A DNA stretch of 64,000 nt from TMP-7 sp038212445 (GCA_038212445.1 JBBQUM010000011.1:142314-206313), one strand, 5' to 3'; shown: positions 1 to 9,400, counted from the first letter of the stretch. Notes: generated by a model from the letters alone, not told the origin. Made by a program: numbers and translations.

Positions 1-101
1 AACCAGCGGGGCGGGCGCCACCCGTTCACACGGGTCATGAGCCGTTGGTCCCGCGAGGCAATGAAGTCCAGGACGGTCGCGCCCATTATCTTCCCGCTCA
101 T
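1..101 (-). CDS. PAP2-like phosphatase, N-terminus only (cut by window edge)
   Basis: An open frame starts with ATG at 101 and runs off the left edge, giving about 33 residues. The segment RDQRLMTRVNGWRPPRW resembles the cytoplasmic N-terminus of PAP2-family membrane phosphatases, where a polar RDxxLMxxVN-RW-PPRW stretch precedes the first membrane helix. The catalytic motifs lie outside the window, so the family call rests on recollection of this N-terminal pattern. It follows the upstream methyltransferase gene on the same strand after 65 bases, which would fit a lipid-phosphate or envelope-glycan role. Confidence 0.45.
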   Translation of the reverse strand, partial: MSGKIMGATVLDFIASRDQRLMTRVNGWRPPRW

Positions 102-166
102 GCCTTGATTCTCCGCAGTGCCCGTGAATAACCGGTGACGTCTAAAACAAACTTACGTAAAAATGA

Positions 167-1684
167 TTAAAGTTTGCGGGCGAACATTGCGTAATCGAGC
201 GCACCGAAGAAGTCATTGCGAAAGCGTTCTGGTAGTTCGTCCAGCGCCGGCATAGTGTTCACGGCCGGCGCCAAACGTTGGACGCTGATTTCCCCGAATC
301 CTGTTTCCTCTAAATAAAAGGCCAGGAGCGGAATCGGTACTGGGCGGGTGTGGGTGGGGTCAAGGTAGAAGTGGGAGGCGAAGATCGCCAAACACTCCGG
401 ATTTGGCGTTTCAAACGCTGCGAGCGCGCCAGGCCGTAACTTGGAGCCGAGCAGGCGAACCATCTCGGGCAGTCCCGCGGGTGAGAGATGCTCGACAACT
501 TGAGAGCAATAGACACCGCCGAGGGACTGGTCCGGGAGCGACGCAAGGAAGGCGAAGAGATCGGCAACCTCTGCGTTGAGTCCTTTTGACCGGCAGATGG
601 CGACGCACTCCTCGCTCAGATCGATCCCACGTGCTTGGATGCCGTCCTCACGCGCCGCTTCGAGGAACTCGCCCCGTCCGCAGCCGATATCGAGGACGTC
701 CACCGCTCCGGCGAAGCGCTCGGTGTACATCGACTGTCCTCGCCGGATGGCGTCTTCGCTGCCGCGGAACCGATCTGCAAAACGAAGCCAATCAAGCGTC
801 GGGGCGGTAGGTTCAGCGGCCACAGGCTGTGCCGCGGTGACGGCCGGTGGGTTCGCCCCGGCGCGCTGCCGGATCACTCGCAACTCGTCGAAAATCAGCT
901 TCTCGTATTCCGAGCGGACAGCCTTCAGGTCAGCCCACAGCCGTTGCTGAATCTCCGCCGCGCTTCGCCCCTGGAGATCGCGGAAAGCCTGATTGTGGTC
1001 GTCCATCGCTTTCCGGAATGATTCTTCAGTGAGCGTTGAACGATGCTGGAATGCCGCGTGTTGCTCAGAGATGGTCCGCAACATGTGGACTTCGCTGCGG
1101 TTCAGTTTCTCCTCCCAACCCTGCCGCCATTGCTGCCAGTGAGCGCGAATGTCCTTCAACTCGGCCGCCTCGGCGCGCAGTAATTGAGCTTGCTGCGCTA
1201 CAGCTTGAAGTTCGCCTCGAAGAGTGTTCTCGGCGGTGGCAAGTTCAGAGCGCAGGATCGAGATTTCGCTTTGCGTATAAGCGACCGATTGCGACAGGGC
1301 GCGATTGTTCTCCTGGAGCGCCTCGAGGATGGACTGAACGCACTGCATTACCGCGCGATTGAATTCCACCTGCTCCCGGACGTGCCAGTCGAGCGCGCGG
1401 GAGATCAGCTTCTTCACCCGCTGAATGGCGCTGTTTACCAGCCCGCCAGCGCGCGGATTCACCGTCCCGATGGAGGCGACTTTGGCGTCGGCGGCGTCGC
1501 GCGCATGGACCACGCGGAGGAGATCGGGCGCGCTGACTCCGGTGTCGTTAAGGCTACCGTTCGGATGACGCGACCGCACGCGCTGCTGGATCTCGCGAAT
1601 CGCCGCCGTCAATTCATCGCTCTTCAGTTGGTTAGCGTCCACGAGGCTTGGGGTAGCTGGCTGTGATGTTGGTTGAGATGCCAC
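167..1684 (-). CDS. Coiled-coil SAM methyltransferase (WbdD-like)
   Basis: The 505-residue protein has a long helical, Gln/Glu/Ala-rich N-terminal half (about 105-270, likely coiled coil) and a class I SAM-methyltransferase domain from about 300. Motif I is VLDIGCGRGEFLE at 329-341, followed by an acidic GIDLS loop and a VVEHL motif. The tail DPTHTRPVP is typical of methyltransferases that modify or cap surface glycans such as O-antigen chains, sometimes with the coiled coil as a molecular ruler. The start is GTG at 1684, which overlaps queF by 53 bases; GTG at 1642 is an alternative with a smaller overlap. Which glycan it modifies cannot be read from the sequence. Confidence 0.75.
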   Translation of the reverse strand: MASQPTSQPATPSLVDANQLKSDELTAAIREIQQRVRSRHPNGSLNDTGVSAPDLLRVVHARDAADAKVASIGTVNPRAGGLVNSAIQRVKKLISRALDWHVREQVEFNRAVMQCVQSILEALQENNRALSQSVAYTQSEISILRSELATAENTLRGELQAVAQQAQLLRAEAAELKDIRAHWQQWRQGWEEKLNRSEVHMLRTISEQHAAFQHRSTLTEESFRKAMDDHNQAFRDLQGRSAAEIQQRLWADLKAVRSEYEKLIFDELRVIRQRAGANPPAVTAAQPVAAEPTAPTLDWLRFADRFRGSEDAIRRGQSMYTERFAGAVDVLDIGCGRGEFLEAAREDGIQARGIDLSEECVAICRSKGLNAEVADLFAFLASLPDQSLGGVYCSQVVEHLSPAGLPEMVRLLGSKLRPGALAAFETPNPECLAIFASHFYLDPTHTRPVPIPLLAFYLEETGFGEISVQRLAPAVNTMPALDELPERFRNDFFGALDYAMFARKL

Positions 1685-2030
1685 CGCGCGCAGTGAAGCG
1701 ACCGGTGAGCGTGGCGGACACGGGTTTGGCCGCCTTTACGACATCGTTGAGAAACTTGTTCACGATGTTTTCCTGGAAGATGCCCAGGTTGCGGTATTCA
1801 AGCAGGTACATCTTCAGCGACTTCAATTCCAGGCAGCGCGCGCCGGGCACGTAGCGCAGGATCAGCTCACCGTGATCCGGCAGGCCTGTCTTCGGACAGA
1901 CCGAGGTGAACTCGGGCATCACCACTTCGATCTCATAATCGCGGCCGTACTGATTTGGCCATGTCTCGATCTCCGGCATCTTCTGGTCGACGCCGGATTC
2001 CGCATGTTTGTCGGAGTATTGACGCTTCAA
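1632..2030 (-). CDS. queF: NADPH-dependent 7-cyano-7-deazaguanine reductase
   Basis: This 132-residue protein is a short, type I (unimodular) QueF of the T-fold superfamily. It reduces preQ0 to preQ1 in queuosine biosynthesis. The nucleophilic cysteine is C45 in FTSVCPKTGLPD and the catalytic aspartate is D52, the same seven-residue spacing as in the Bacillus enzyme. The substrate-binding stretch ELKSLKMYLLEYRNLG follows. It starts with an ATGA overlap on the preceding gene, so the two are probably translationally coupled. No other queuosine gene lies nearby. Confidence 0.93.
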   Translation of the reverse strand: MKRQYSDKHAESGVDQKMPEIETWPNQYGRDYEIEVVMPEFTSVCPKTGLPDHGELILRYVPGARCLELKSLKMYLLEYRNLGIFQENIVNKFLNDVVKAAKPVSATLTGRFTARGGISTNITASYPKPRGR

Positions 2031-3256
2031 GCGACCACGTCCTCCTTTACGACGATTCGCGCCAGCAGGTCGAGGAAAAGACCGACATCGGTGACGACGC
2101 CCACCGCCTGCCCGGTGCCGCGGTCACTGACCTTGGTTGCGACGGCAGGATTGATGTCAACGCACACAATCTTGACCCAGCTAGGAAGCATGTTGCCGGC
2201 GGCAATGGAGTGTAGCATCGAGCTCAGACAAAGGACCAGGCCGGCATCCCGCAGGTGATGCGCATAGGCGTCCTGCGCGAGGTTCATATCGGTGATGGTG
2301 TCAGGCAGGGGACCGTCGTCGCGCAGGCTTCCGGCCAGCACCACGGGAATCTTCGCTTTCACCGCTTCATACATGACGCCGGTGGTGAGCTTTCCGGAGT
2401 GGACCGCCTGTGCGATGGAGCCCGCATGATTGATCGCGTTGATGGCGCGCATATGGTTCCTGTGGCCGTGCTCTTCCTGACGGCCGTCGCTCTGACGAAT
2501 CCCCAGCGACGTGCCCAACAAGGCGGCCTCAATATCGTGGACCGCGAGAGCGTTGCCGCTGAGAATGGCGTCCACCCAGCCGGCGCGAATCATGCGCGCC
2601 AGGGGTGCAGCGCCGCCCGTGTGGATCACCACCGGACCGGCCACCACGATGATCTTCCGTCCTGCCTCTCGTGTGGCGTGCAGCAATGCGGCGGTTTGGC
2701 GAACGGCCGTTTCCACCTGCCGTTCAGAGGAGATGCCGTTGGACATGAAGGCAAACGCCAGGCGGTCGCGTTCCTTCGACTCTGGAATAACCCGGATGCC
2801 ACGCATGCCTGAGACCACATGGTCGCCGGCGCGGATGTCGCGAAGCTTGCGGCAAACCGCGTGACCATTCTCCACCACGATCATCGCGTCCATGCGCTGG
2901 TGGTCGACGGTGAGCCAGTCATCAGCATGGCGGACGAGCGTGCGGTGATTGGTTGTGGAGTAGAAATCCTCGGGCGCGCAGCGGTCGCGTTCGACAATCT
3001 TGAGCTCGGCATCGCCCGAATCAATCGGCGAACAGCCAAGGCCAAGTAGGGCAGTAATCAGTTGGTCCATCTGCTCGCGCGTCGGTGTTTCCAAACGCAT
3101 TCGCAGTTGGGACGGCTCGGCATTGGTTTTCCCGATGCTGAAGTGTTCAACTTCGAAGCGTCCGCCGTGCTCGACGACCGAGTCGAAGATCTGCTCCATA
3201 ATGTGCGAGTCGATTAGATGGCCGGAGGCTTCGACTGTTTCTTGGGATGGGGGCAT
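2027..3256 (-). CDS. TIGR00300 / LOR-SDH domain protein, probable ornithine cyclodeaminase
   Basis: The 409-residue protein matches the family annotated TIGR00300 (LOR/SDH bifunctional enzyme conserved domain), also found as the C-terminal part of cyanobacterial AgrE/ArgZ. Archaeal members have been reported as an NAD-dependent ornithine cyclodeaminase giving proline and ammonia. Visible hallmarks are the N-terminal VEASGHLIDSHIM segment and the C-terminal Rossmann-like segment ending IVCVDINPAVATKVSDRGTGQ. ATG at 3256 is preferred to the in-frame TTG at 3259. A TATCCT box on the minus strand (3266-3271) would place the transcript start at 3259, making the mRNA essentially leaderless. The exact reaction is inferred from the family. 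Confidence 0.75.
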   Translation of the reverse strand: MPPSQETVEASGHLIDSHIMEQIFDSVVEHGGRFEVEHFSIGKTNAEPSQLRMRLETPTREQMDQLITALLGLGCSPIDSGDAELKIVERDRCAPEDFYSTTNHRTLVRHADDWLTVDHQRMDAMIVVENGHAVCRKLRDIRAGDHVVSGMRGIRVIPESKERDRLAFAFMSNGISSERQVETAVRQTAALLHATREAGRKIIVVAGPVVIHTGGAAPLARMIRAGWVDAILSGNALAVHDIEAALLGTSLGIRQSDGRQEEHGHRNHMRAINAINHAGSIAQAVHSGKLTTGVMYEAVKAKIPVVLAGSLRDDGPLPDTITDMNLAQDAYAHHLRDAGLVLCLSSMLHSIAAGNMLPSWVKIVCVDINPAVATKVSDRGTGQAVGVVTDVGLFLDLLARIVVKEDVVA

Positions 3257-3298
3257 CAATTCTTTAGGATAACGGAGGCATCCGGCAGTGTGCGCGAT

Positions 3299-3937
3299 TC
3301 ACCGTTCGGCGAGCCATGCAATGAACAGTCCGTCGGGCTCCACGTCTTCCCAATAGGAGATGAACCGGCTTTCCACTTTGCGGCAGTGCTTGGCCAGCAT
3401 CCGTTCGACGCCGCGGCGGTCAAACCATTTCTCCCATTCCGGCGTTTTGAAGCGGCCCCAATGCTCGGCATTCTTGTCGATAATCAGAATTCGGCCCCCG
3501 GGCCGGACAATGCGGCAGAGCTCGCCGATGGCCGTGTCGATATCGATGGCATGTTCGAGACTCTCGGTAGCATAGGCGCCATCGCAGGAACCGGAAGCGA
3601 GCGGCAGGGCGGTCATGGATGCCGCCACCGGTTCGAGATCGTCCGCGACGTGGGTCAGCATCGCATGTGACAAATCGAGCGCGACAACTGTGCAGGACGG
3701 ATTCGCATCCTTCACCAAGCGGGCGAAGCGGCCCTTGCCGCAGCCGATGTCGGCTACTCGCTGAGCGCCGGCCATGTGGTCGATGACTACCTTGACGTGG
3801 TAAATACGGGGATCAATCGAGGCGGGGAAATGCTCCTCGTCTTGCGAGGCTTGGTCAAAAAAGCGGGCAATTTCGAGCGTGGATTGAGCCGGCTGCTGAG
3901 GCGGTGGTGTGCCCAGCAGCCGGCGAAGCCACTGCAT
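3299..3937 (-). CDS. Class I SAM-dependent methyltransferase
   Basis: The 212-residue protein has a methyltransferase fold from about residue 55. Motif I is VADIGCGKGRFARLV, the acidic end of strand 2 is VVALDLS, and the post-motif segment contains ESLEH and RPGGRILIIDKN. It is closest in style to the UbiE/Methyltransf_11 group. The substrate is not evident. It begins one base after the phosphofructokinase stop codon, so the two are almost certainly co-transcribed, although no functional link is obvious. Confidence 0.75.
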   Translation of the reverse strand: MQWLRRLLGTPPPQQPAQSTLEIARFFDQASQDEEHFPASIDPRIYHVKVVIDHMAGAQRVADIGCGKGRFARLVKDANPSCTVVALDLSHAMLTHVADDLEPVAASMTALPLASGSCDGAYATESLEHAIDIDTAIGELCRIVRPGGRILIIDKNAEHWGRFKTPEWEKWFDRRGVERMLAKHCRKVESRFISYWEDVEPDGLFIAWLAER

Positions 3938-3938
3938 G

Positions 3939-5126
3939 CTAATTCGCTTTGGTGAGGAAGATCGGCAAGCCGGTCTTGTTGGCGTAGTTGGGACGATAGC
4001 GCTCGACGTTGTACATCGTCGCGACGTCTACTTTTCGCGGTCCAAGAGTCGGATCGGGAATCGGCATCATGGTGTAGCAGCCGTTCACCAGCGCCGCCAT
4101 CAAACCTGTCTTGCCTTCGAGCACGGCGTCGAGCGCCATGGTGCCGAAGGTGGACGCCACCAGCTTGTCGACGAAGTCGGGGTCGCCAGAGCGAAGGTCG
4201 TAGGTCAAGTCGCTGACGATGGTGTCTTCCTTGGCGCGCTTCTTGATTTCCTCGCTCAGCGCTTCAGCCACACTGGCCTTCTTGCGGTGACCGTAGGCGT
4301 CGGCGTCGCCATATTCCTGCACCTTGTACCCTTGCCACTCGGCGCCCTCAGAGAGCACGACCAGGCAGTAGTTACTCGGGTTGTTGCGCTTGTCATTCAC
4401 GAGAAGACCGATCAGTTTGTCGAGATCGACTTTGTATTCCGGAATGACGCAGCGAATATTGGTGACCAGCGCCGTATAAAGCGCGGTGTAACCGGCGTCG
4501 CGTCCGAAGACTCGGAAAATTCCGATCCGCTCATGAGAACCGACCGTGGTGCGCTGCCGCTGAATGGCGTCGGTGGCGCGCGAGATGGCAGTGGAAAAGC
4601 CGATGCAATACTCGGTGTTCCGCACGTCATTATCCATCGTTTTAGGAATCGAGATTATCTTGAATCCGAGCTTGTCGAGCTTGGCTGCATAGCTCAGCGT
4701 GTCGTCGCCGCCTATGGCAATGAGATAGTCGAGCTTGAGCGACTCGAGATTCTTGAGCACCTGCTTGCTCACGTCGTAAACCGTGGAAGTTACCCCGGCC
4801 TTGGTGACTTCAGAGGAAGGGAAATCTATGCCCTTGAGGTGATCGGGCACGCTCTTCATCTTGGCGGGGTTGGTGCGGCTTGAGTGAAGGAAGGTTCCAC
4901 CCGTACGGTCGATGGTGCGGGTGTTTTCGCGGCTCAGCGGCAGGATATACCGGGTTTTGCTGGCTGGATCGTCCAGATTAACGTGGGTAAGACCTTCCCA
5001 ACCGCGCCGGATGCCGATGACTTCACAGTCGTTTTCGTGGCTCCGGTATACGACGCTTTTGATGACTGAATTAAGACCGGGGACGTCGCCCCCGCCGGTG
5101 AGAATACCGATTCTTAGGTGAGGCAT
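3939..5126 (-). CDS. 6-phosphofructokinase, residues of the PPi-dependent type
   Basis: The 395-residue protein is a group A phosphofructokinase: N-terminal GILTGGGDVPGLN for phosphate-donor binding, PKTMDND at 161-167 with the catalytic aspartates, and the GxERIGIFRVFGRDAGY stretch for fructose 6-phosphate. In ATP-dependent enzymes the donor loop reads GGDGS and the catalytic loop begins PGT. Here they read GGDDT (139-143) and PKT; Asp and Lys at these two positions are the accepted markers of pyrophosphate use. It is therefore probably a reversible PPi-dependent enzyme for glycolysis and gluconeogenesis. A TACAAT box sits 11 bases before the ATG. Confidence 0.85.
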   Translation of the reverse strand: MPHLRIGILTGGGDVPGLNSVIKSVVYRSHENDCEVIGIRRGWEGLTHVNLDDPASKTRYILPLSRENTRTIDRTGGTFLHSSRTNPAKMKSVPDHLKGIDFPSSEVTKAGVTSTVYDVSKQVLKNLESLKLDYLIAIGGDDTLSYAAKLDKLGFKIISIPKTMDNDVRNTEYCIGFSTAISRATDAIQRQRTTVGSHERIGIFRVFGRDAGYTALYTALVTNIRCVIPEYKVDLDKLIGLLVNDKRNNPSNYCLVVLSEGAEWQGYKVQEYGDADAYGHRKKASVAEALSEEIKKRAKEDTIVSDLTYDLRSGDPDFVDKLVASTFGTMALDAVLEGKTGLMAALVNGCYTMMPIPDPTLGPRKVDVATMYNVERYRPNYANKTGLPIFLTKAN

Positions 5127-5137
5127 GATGAAGGATC

Positions 5138-5157
5138 ATTGTATCGAAGTGTTTCGA
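5138..5157 (-). promoter_or_regulatory. -10 box and small palindrome before phosphofructokinase
   Basis: On the minus strand TACAAT (5143-5138) would place transcription start near 5131, leaving a leader of about five bases before the ATG at 5126. Immediately upstream, in the -10/-35 spacer, is the inverted repeat TCGAA-GTGT-TTCGA (5144-5157), a possible operator. No good -35 box is visible. Confidence 0.4.
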
Positions 5158-5200
5158 CGAAGTTGTGGATTCTGCAAAGGGATTTTGCCTGTGACAGTGA

Positions 5201-7675
5201 TCATTTCACCGACAGGGTGACGCCATCCTGGCTCATGGAATTGCCAATTTTCACTTGTACCGGCACCCGGTCGCCCGGCGCGACAGCGCTCGACAGATGG
5301 GCGTTGATTTGAAAGAGCCCAGGAATATTTCCAGGAGCCGCGCCCGCATACTCCACCACCGCCGGCAATCCGCCGATGGTCACCGACACCGGCGCCAATG
5401 GTTTCGGCAGCACATCCACAGCGGGCCGTCCGTCGACACCGGGCGGATCGGTGACGCCCTCGCCCGTACCCCACAGAATCACCACTGACCCGGGGCGCGC
5501 CGGTGCCGACGTGGAATTTCGCGTGACACCGTCCTGGTTTAGAACCGCTCCCTGACCCTTGCCCGTGAGGTCAGACGTAAACAGCCCCGGCGCCGTCGCA
5601 TTGACGGTGAGAGGGAAAGGATCGGAGCGCACGCCTTTGTACTCCACCTGCACGTGTGTGGTGTTCTTGGCCGCTCCAAAGTACGGCACCACCGCTGACG
5701 ACTGAGTGGCAGAAGCGTAGACCAGCGGTGCCGGTACACCGTCAAAGAGGATCCGGACCTCGCCGATATTGGTGCTCAGCAGACCGTTGACTTCCTGTCG
5801 TGGCGCGACTGCACTCTCTGGTCCCAGATGGCTGCCCCACACCACCACCATCTGTCCGGGCGCAACGGCGGACTCGTAGGAGGCCGCGTTGGTCACCGCC
5901 GTTACTGACGGACGCTCGACGGGCAGCGTTGACGGTGGAACCACCAGGAGGGTAATGGAATTGGCGGGGAACACGCCGCTGATTGTGTTGGCGCTCACGG
6001 CAACGTCAGGCTGCGCGGCAATCGTGCCAGGCTGCGCGGCACTGTAACGCCACACATTCGCAATCCCCGCCGCCTGGAAATTGGCGATGGACAGCGGAGT
6101 GGTAACGTCGTTACCTGTCTTGTTGATCACCATCAGCGTGAGATTCGAATCTGAGCGCAGGGCGGCATAGATGGCCACTTGACCCTGGTCGGCGCTCGCA
6201 GCCTTCACCGACGTTTCGCCGAAAGTGCCCCCGATCCCGTCGTAGTTGCGATAAATCTTGAATGCGAAGGCGCCCGGGTCTGTTGGCTTCGGCGGCCCCC
6301 ATAGCGTGGCTGCGTCCAATCCTTCACGGCCGAAAATTCCCAGCAGATCGGCCTGCGCCAGGGCTCCGTTGACGTTGTCGAGCGCGCCCCAGTTGTATTC
6401 GGTGAGTGCTATCTTGGTGCCCGGGTAGTTTTGTGCCACCATCTCGCGCAGGCGTGGAATGAAGCGCGGCGCCACCGGGACTCCGTTGTTCTCTACGTCT
6501 TTGATCCAGTAATCGCCGGTGACCACATACGCCGGATCCCAAAACACCCGCGTCGACTGGAGACGCAAAGCCTGCGTGGCTGCGTTGCCGGCGCTCGCGA
6601 ATCCCACGTTCGACGGAGCCAGGTAAGCGTGCTGATCCAGGTAATCCAAAATGCGGACGCCGTGCTGGCGCTCGTAATTCTGCATCTGCTGCAGATACCA
6701 AGGCAGGAATGCGACGCCGCCATGCGCGTTCCGGTCTACTGGATTTGACCAGTAGCTGCCACGCGCTTGCCCGGCAAGAATATCCGCTTTTGAAAACCAC
6801 AGCGACGCCCAGTTGTCGCCCACCGGACCGGCCACCATCGCTGTTGGGTCCGCAGCCTTGATGGCCGCCGCGTAGCGAGTGTCCAGCGTCAGCAGTTCAT
6901 CGTAGGTGTAGGGATCCGGGTGAATGTCGCGGTGGGTGTTGTCCCACCAGATCGGCTCGTTATCGAGACTCCAGATGGCCACGCCGCCCTGGTTCGATTT
7001 TCCGTAGCGCGAGATCGCATAACGCACCCAGTCGGCTTGCAGGTTTTCATCTGCCGTGGCGTAGGCATCGGTGGGATCGTTCTTGATGTAGACGGGATTC
7101 TTGGGGGCTTTGCCGTCGGTTACAGAAGAGTCGCCACAAGCTGCATCGTACGCGATGCCGTTGCCGCACTTGGCTGTGTGGTACTGAGCGTACGGATCCA
7201 CTTTGCATTGATTGCCGTATTTCCGAATGTCGAAGCTGCACATCTCGGCGCGCGCCTTGGGCAGCCATCCGAGAACGGGCACCGTCCCGACGATCTTTCC
7301 ACCGCTGAGGCGCACCTGGTCGGCAAATTGATTGAAGGACGATCCCTCCGGCAATTTCGCGGCATTCACGCTGGTGTCGGGCAGTACCTCATAAAACCAG
7401 TCGGCATCGATGTTCTGGACGTCGAGCTTCCAGTGATACGTACTGGTGCCGTTGCCACCCCACCGCCGCGCCGTAGCCCGGATATCCAGCGCCGCTTGTG
7501 CCGCGGCTTTGGCATCGCTCGCATTACTCAGATCCCAGTAGAAGTTGATGCCGTACACATCCGGTGAAATCGCGTGCCGCGCGGCATTGGCATCCACCGA
7601 GAGCGCCGGACCGGGCTGCTGAGCCAACAAGCCGGCGGCTGTCACTAGTCCGAGAATCATCGTGTGAAAGTTCAT
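5201..7675 (-). CDS. Secreted GH44-like glycoside hydrolase with TIGR03437 C-terminal domain
   Basis: The 824-residue protein has a signal peptide (1-19, ending GLLAQQ), a catalytic TIM-barrel domain (about 25-480), a beta sandwich (about 490-580) and the Solibacter-type C-terminal domain (about 588-824, beginning SVTAVTNAASYES). The catalytic part fits glycoside hydrolase family 44 (endoglucanase/xyloglucanase): the acid/base is probably E240 in WSLDNEPIWW and the nucleophile E426 in ALTEYNWG. The early motif RRWGGNGTSTYHW also matches that family. The start has a good AGGA box five bases upstream. It follows the ceramidase-like gene by seven bases. Beta-glucan or xyloglucan is the likely substrate. 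Confidence 0.85.
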   Translation of the reverse strand: MNFHTMILGLVTAAGLLAQQPGPALSVDANAARHAISPDVYGINFYWDLSNASDAKAAAQAALDIRATARRWGGNGTSTYHWKLDVQNIDADWFYEVLPDTSVNAAKLPEGSSFNQFADQVRLSGGKIVGTVPVLGWLPKARAEMCSFDIRKYGNQCKVDPYAQYHTAKCGNGIAYDAACGDSSVTDGKAPKNPVYIKNDPTDAYATADENLQADWVRYAISRYGKSNQGGVAIWSLDNEPIWWDNTHRDIHPDPYTYDELLTLDTRYAAAIKAADPTAMVAGPVGDNWASLWFSKADILAGQARGSYWSNPVDRNAHGGVAFLPWYLQQMQNYERQHGVRILDYLDQHAYLAPSNVGFASAGNAATQALRLQSTRVFWDPAYVVTGDYWIKDVENNGVPVAPRFIPRLREMVAQNYPGTKIALTEYNWGALDNVNGALAQADLLGIFGREGLDAATLWGPPKPTDPGAFAFKIYRNYDGIGGTFGETSVKAASADQGQVAIYAALRSDSNLTLMVINKTGNDVTTPLSIANFQAAGIANVWRYSAAQPGTIAAQPDVAVSANTISGVFPANSITLLVVPPSTLPVERPSVTAVTNAASYESAVAPGQMVVVWGSHLGPESAVAPRQEVNGLLSTNIGEVRILFDGVPAPLVYASATQSSAVVPYFGAAKNTTHVQVEYKGVRSDPFPLTVNATAPGLFTSDLTGKGQGAVLNQDGVTRNSTSAPARPGSVVILWGTGEGVTDPPGVDGRPAVDVLPKPLAPVSVTIGGLPAVVEYAGAAPGNIPGLFQINAHLSSAVAPGDRVPVQVKIGNSMSQDGVTLSVK

Positions 7676-7682
7676 GACAGTC

Positions 7683-8954
7683 CTACTTAATTCGCCCTTG
7701 CATTCGATAAAGCCAGATCAACGCGGTGTTCATGATCTGTTCACCTGCGCCCACGGCCGCGGGCGACACGGGAGGGTCGGCCCCATAGCCGCCCTCGGCC
7801 ACTGCTTCAATCGTTGGGAAGTACTGATGGTAGCCGTTGCAGTAGCCAAAAAAAAATAGATTCTTGACTCGAGCCCTCTGCTTGAGCCGTAAGGCATGGT
7901 TGCTGAAGAACTCACCTGAAGCGCCGATCAGCGCAGTGTCGCCGTTGAGCAAGGCGACCGTGAGACGCGGGCGAACACCGTCAATGTACTCGTCCTTAAA
8001 GTTCTGCACCAACTCGGGGAAGAATGCACTGGAAAACCCGGCCATCACAAAGGGATCGGCGAGGTTGATGCGCGAATCGAACCGAAATCGTTCTTCGCGA
8101 ATTACCAGTGTAGGCGCATCCACCGGCGCAGTCTTGAGATCGCGCGCCGTCCGCACTACTTCGCGGGCCAGCGCTTCACCGTATTCGGTATAGACGCCCT
8201 TCTCACGATTCACCGATTGATCTCCCGCCGCGCCCTGCATGAAGATCGCCGCGCCACCGAAATCCCGCATCACAGCGTTCTTCATGGCTCCAACGTAGTC
8301 GGCGGAAAACTTCAGTGTCTTATCGGGAAGGGTAGTGGGGTGTGCGGCAAAGTTGATCACGAGGCCCAATGGCTGGCCTTGCAGATTGTCGATTCGGAGG
8401 ATGGCCAACTCGCGGTCACTCGGCTTGGGCGTGAGCTTGGTGTGTCGATTTACGTTGAAGTTATCGAGTTGGATCGATCCCGCGGCGATTCGGGCAGGCA
8501 CGAGTTTCTGGTTGGCGTCCACCACGGCGGCGACGATGCCGTCTTCCATTTCGCCGTAATAGCGAATGGCGGCGTCAAAGCGTCCCTTGCCTTTGCCGGG
8601 AGCGTCGGAGAGTTCGAGGACAGGCCCATGGTGCGTGTGGGATCCGGCAATGAAGGACGAGCGAATGCCGGTCTTCTCCGCAATGCGCGTCCGGATTCGC
8701 TCAAGCGATGCTTCGGCGGGAGCACGTCCGAGGTCAAGCCCGACGATGGCAATTTTGGTGCCGGCAGCGTCGAGCACGAGCGCATCTGCGAATAGAGGAT
8801 CGAGTACGCCTTCTGACAGCGCGGCATGCCGTGAACCGTAACCCCACATAGGCAGGGGCTCGTGAGGAGTGATATCGTGGCGGGCGAAACCGGCTTGGAA
8901 CGTCTGCGCACCGAGCGTAGCGGTACACACCAGAAGGAGAATCGGACGGGCCAT
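7683..8954 (-). CDS. Secreted neutral/alkaline ceramidase-like hydrolase
   Basis: ATG at 8954 is chosen because it begins a clear signal peptide (MARPILLLVCTATLGAQ), giving 423 residues; the open frame extends 53 codons further upstream without protein-like sequence. The mature protein starts FQAGFARHDITPHEPLPMWGYG, the typical opening of the neutral/alkaline non-lysosomal ceramidase N-terminal domain family. SHTHHGP and NFAAHPTTL contribute likely zinc ligands. Bacterial members of this length usually lack the C-terminal Ig domain and have no proven ceramide substrate, so amide hydrolase is the safer function. It shares a transcription direction and tight spacing with the GH44-like gene. Confidence 0.8.
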   Translation of the reverse strand: MARPILLLVCTATLGAQTFQAGFARHDITPHEPLPMWGYGSRHAALSEGVLDPLFADALVLDAAGTKIAIVGLDLGRAPAEASLERIRTRIAEKTGIRSSFIAGSHTHHGPVLELSDAPGKGKGRFDAAIRYYGEMEDGIVAAVVDANQKLVPARIAAGSIQLDNFNVNRHTKLTPKPSDRELAILRIDNLQGQPLGLVINFAAHPTTLPDKTLKFSADYVGAMKNAVMRDFGGAAIFMQGAAGDQSVNREKGVYTEYGEALAREVVRTARDLKTAPVDAPTLVIREERFRFDSRINLADPFVMAGFSSAFFPELVQNFKDEYIDGVRPRLTVALLNGDTALIGASGEFFSNHALRLKQRARVKNLFFFGYCNGYHQYFPTIEAVAEGGYGADPPVSPAAVGAGEQIMNTALIWLYRMQGRIK

Positions 8955-9019
8955 GTTGGTACCTATCGTAATCCAACCCCGCGATTCCGGCGGTGTGCCA
9001 GATGGTGAGTGTGTCTCGC

Positions 9020-9400
9020 TTAGGCGACGGCGCGAGTGGTCAAAGCCGCGTTCGTCGTATCTTCGGCGAATACATACAATCCGAAGAGCGGACGCGTGTC
9101 TCCGCGACCCCACCGGTTGACTTTGTAGTCAGCGCGGATCACTTGCACGTCGGATTGCTTGGAGAGGTCGAGTACCACGGTGTAGGTGCCGCAATAAAAT
9201 TTCTGCGGGAACCGCACCAGAGGTTTCCATGTTGTGCCGTCAGATGAGCCTTCGATAGCGATGTCCAGGCTCTCCTGCTCCATGATCCGGTTAATCCCGA
9301 GCGTCACGAGCAAGGTCTTGCTGTTCGGAGACACGGGAATTTCTGGGCCTTTGCCCGCTTCGCGAACAATTGTTTCTGGGATTAAAAAATTCGGCAGCAT
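9020..9400 (-). CDS. Hypothetical 126-residue protein
   Basis: I do not recognise this family. The protein has no signal peptide or membrane segment and looks like an all-beta domain: alternating hydrophobic strands such as KTLLVTLGI, ESLDIAIEGS, TYTVVLDL and VQVIRADYKV, with one cysteine. A good ribosome site (AAGGAAAG) lies eight bases before ATG 9400. The gene precedes the ceramidase-like gene by 65 bases on the same strand and has a longer than usual leader (9401-9535). Its beta-sandwich look would fit a binding domain, but that is only a guess. Confidence 0.6.
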   Translation of the reverse strand: MLPNFLIPETIVREAGKGPEIPVSPNSKTLLVTLGINRIMEQESLDIAIEGSSDGTTWKPLVRFPQKFYCGTYTVVLDLSKQSDVQVIRADYKVNRWGRGDTRPLFGLYVFAEDTTNAALTTRAVA

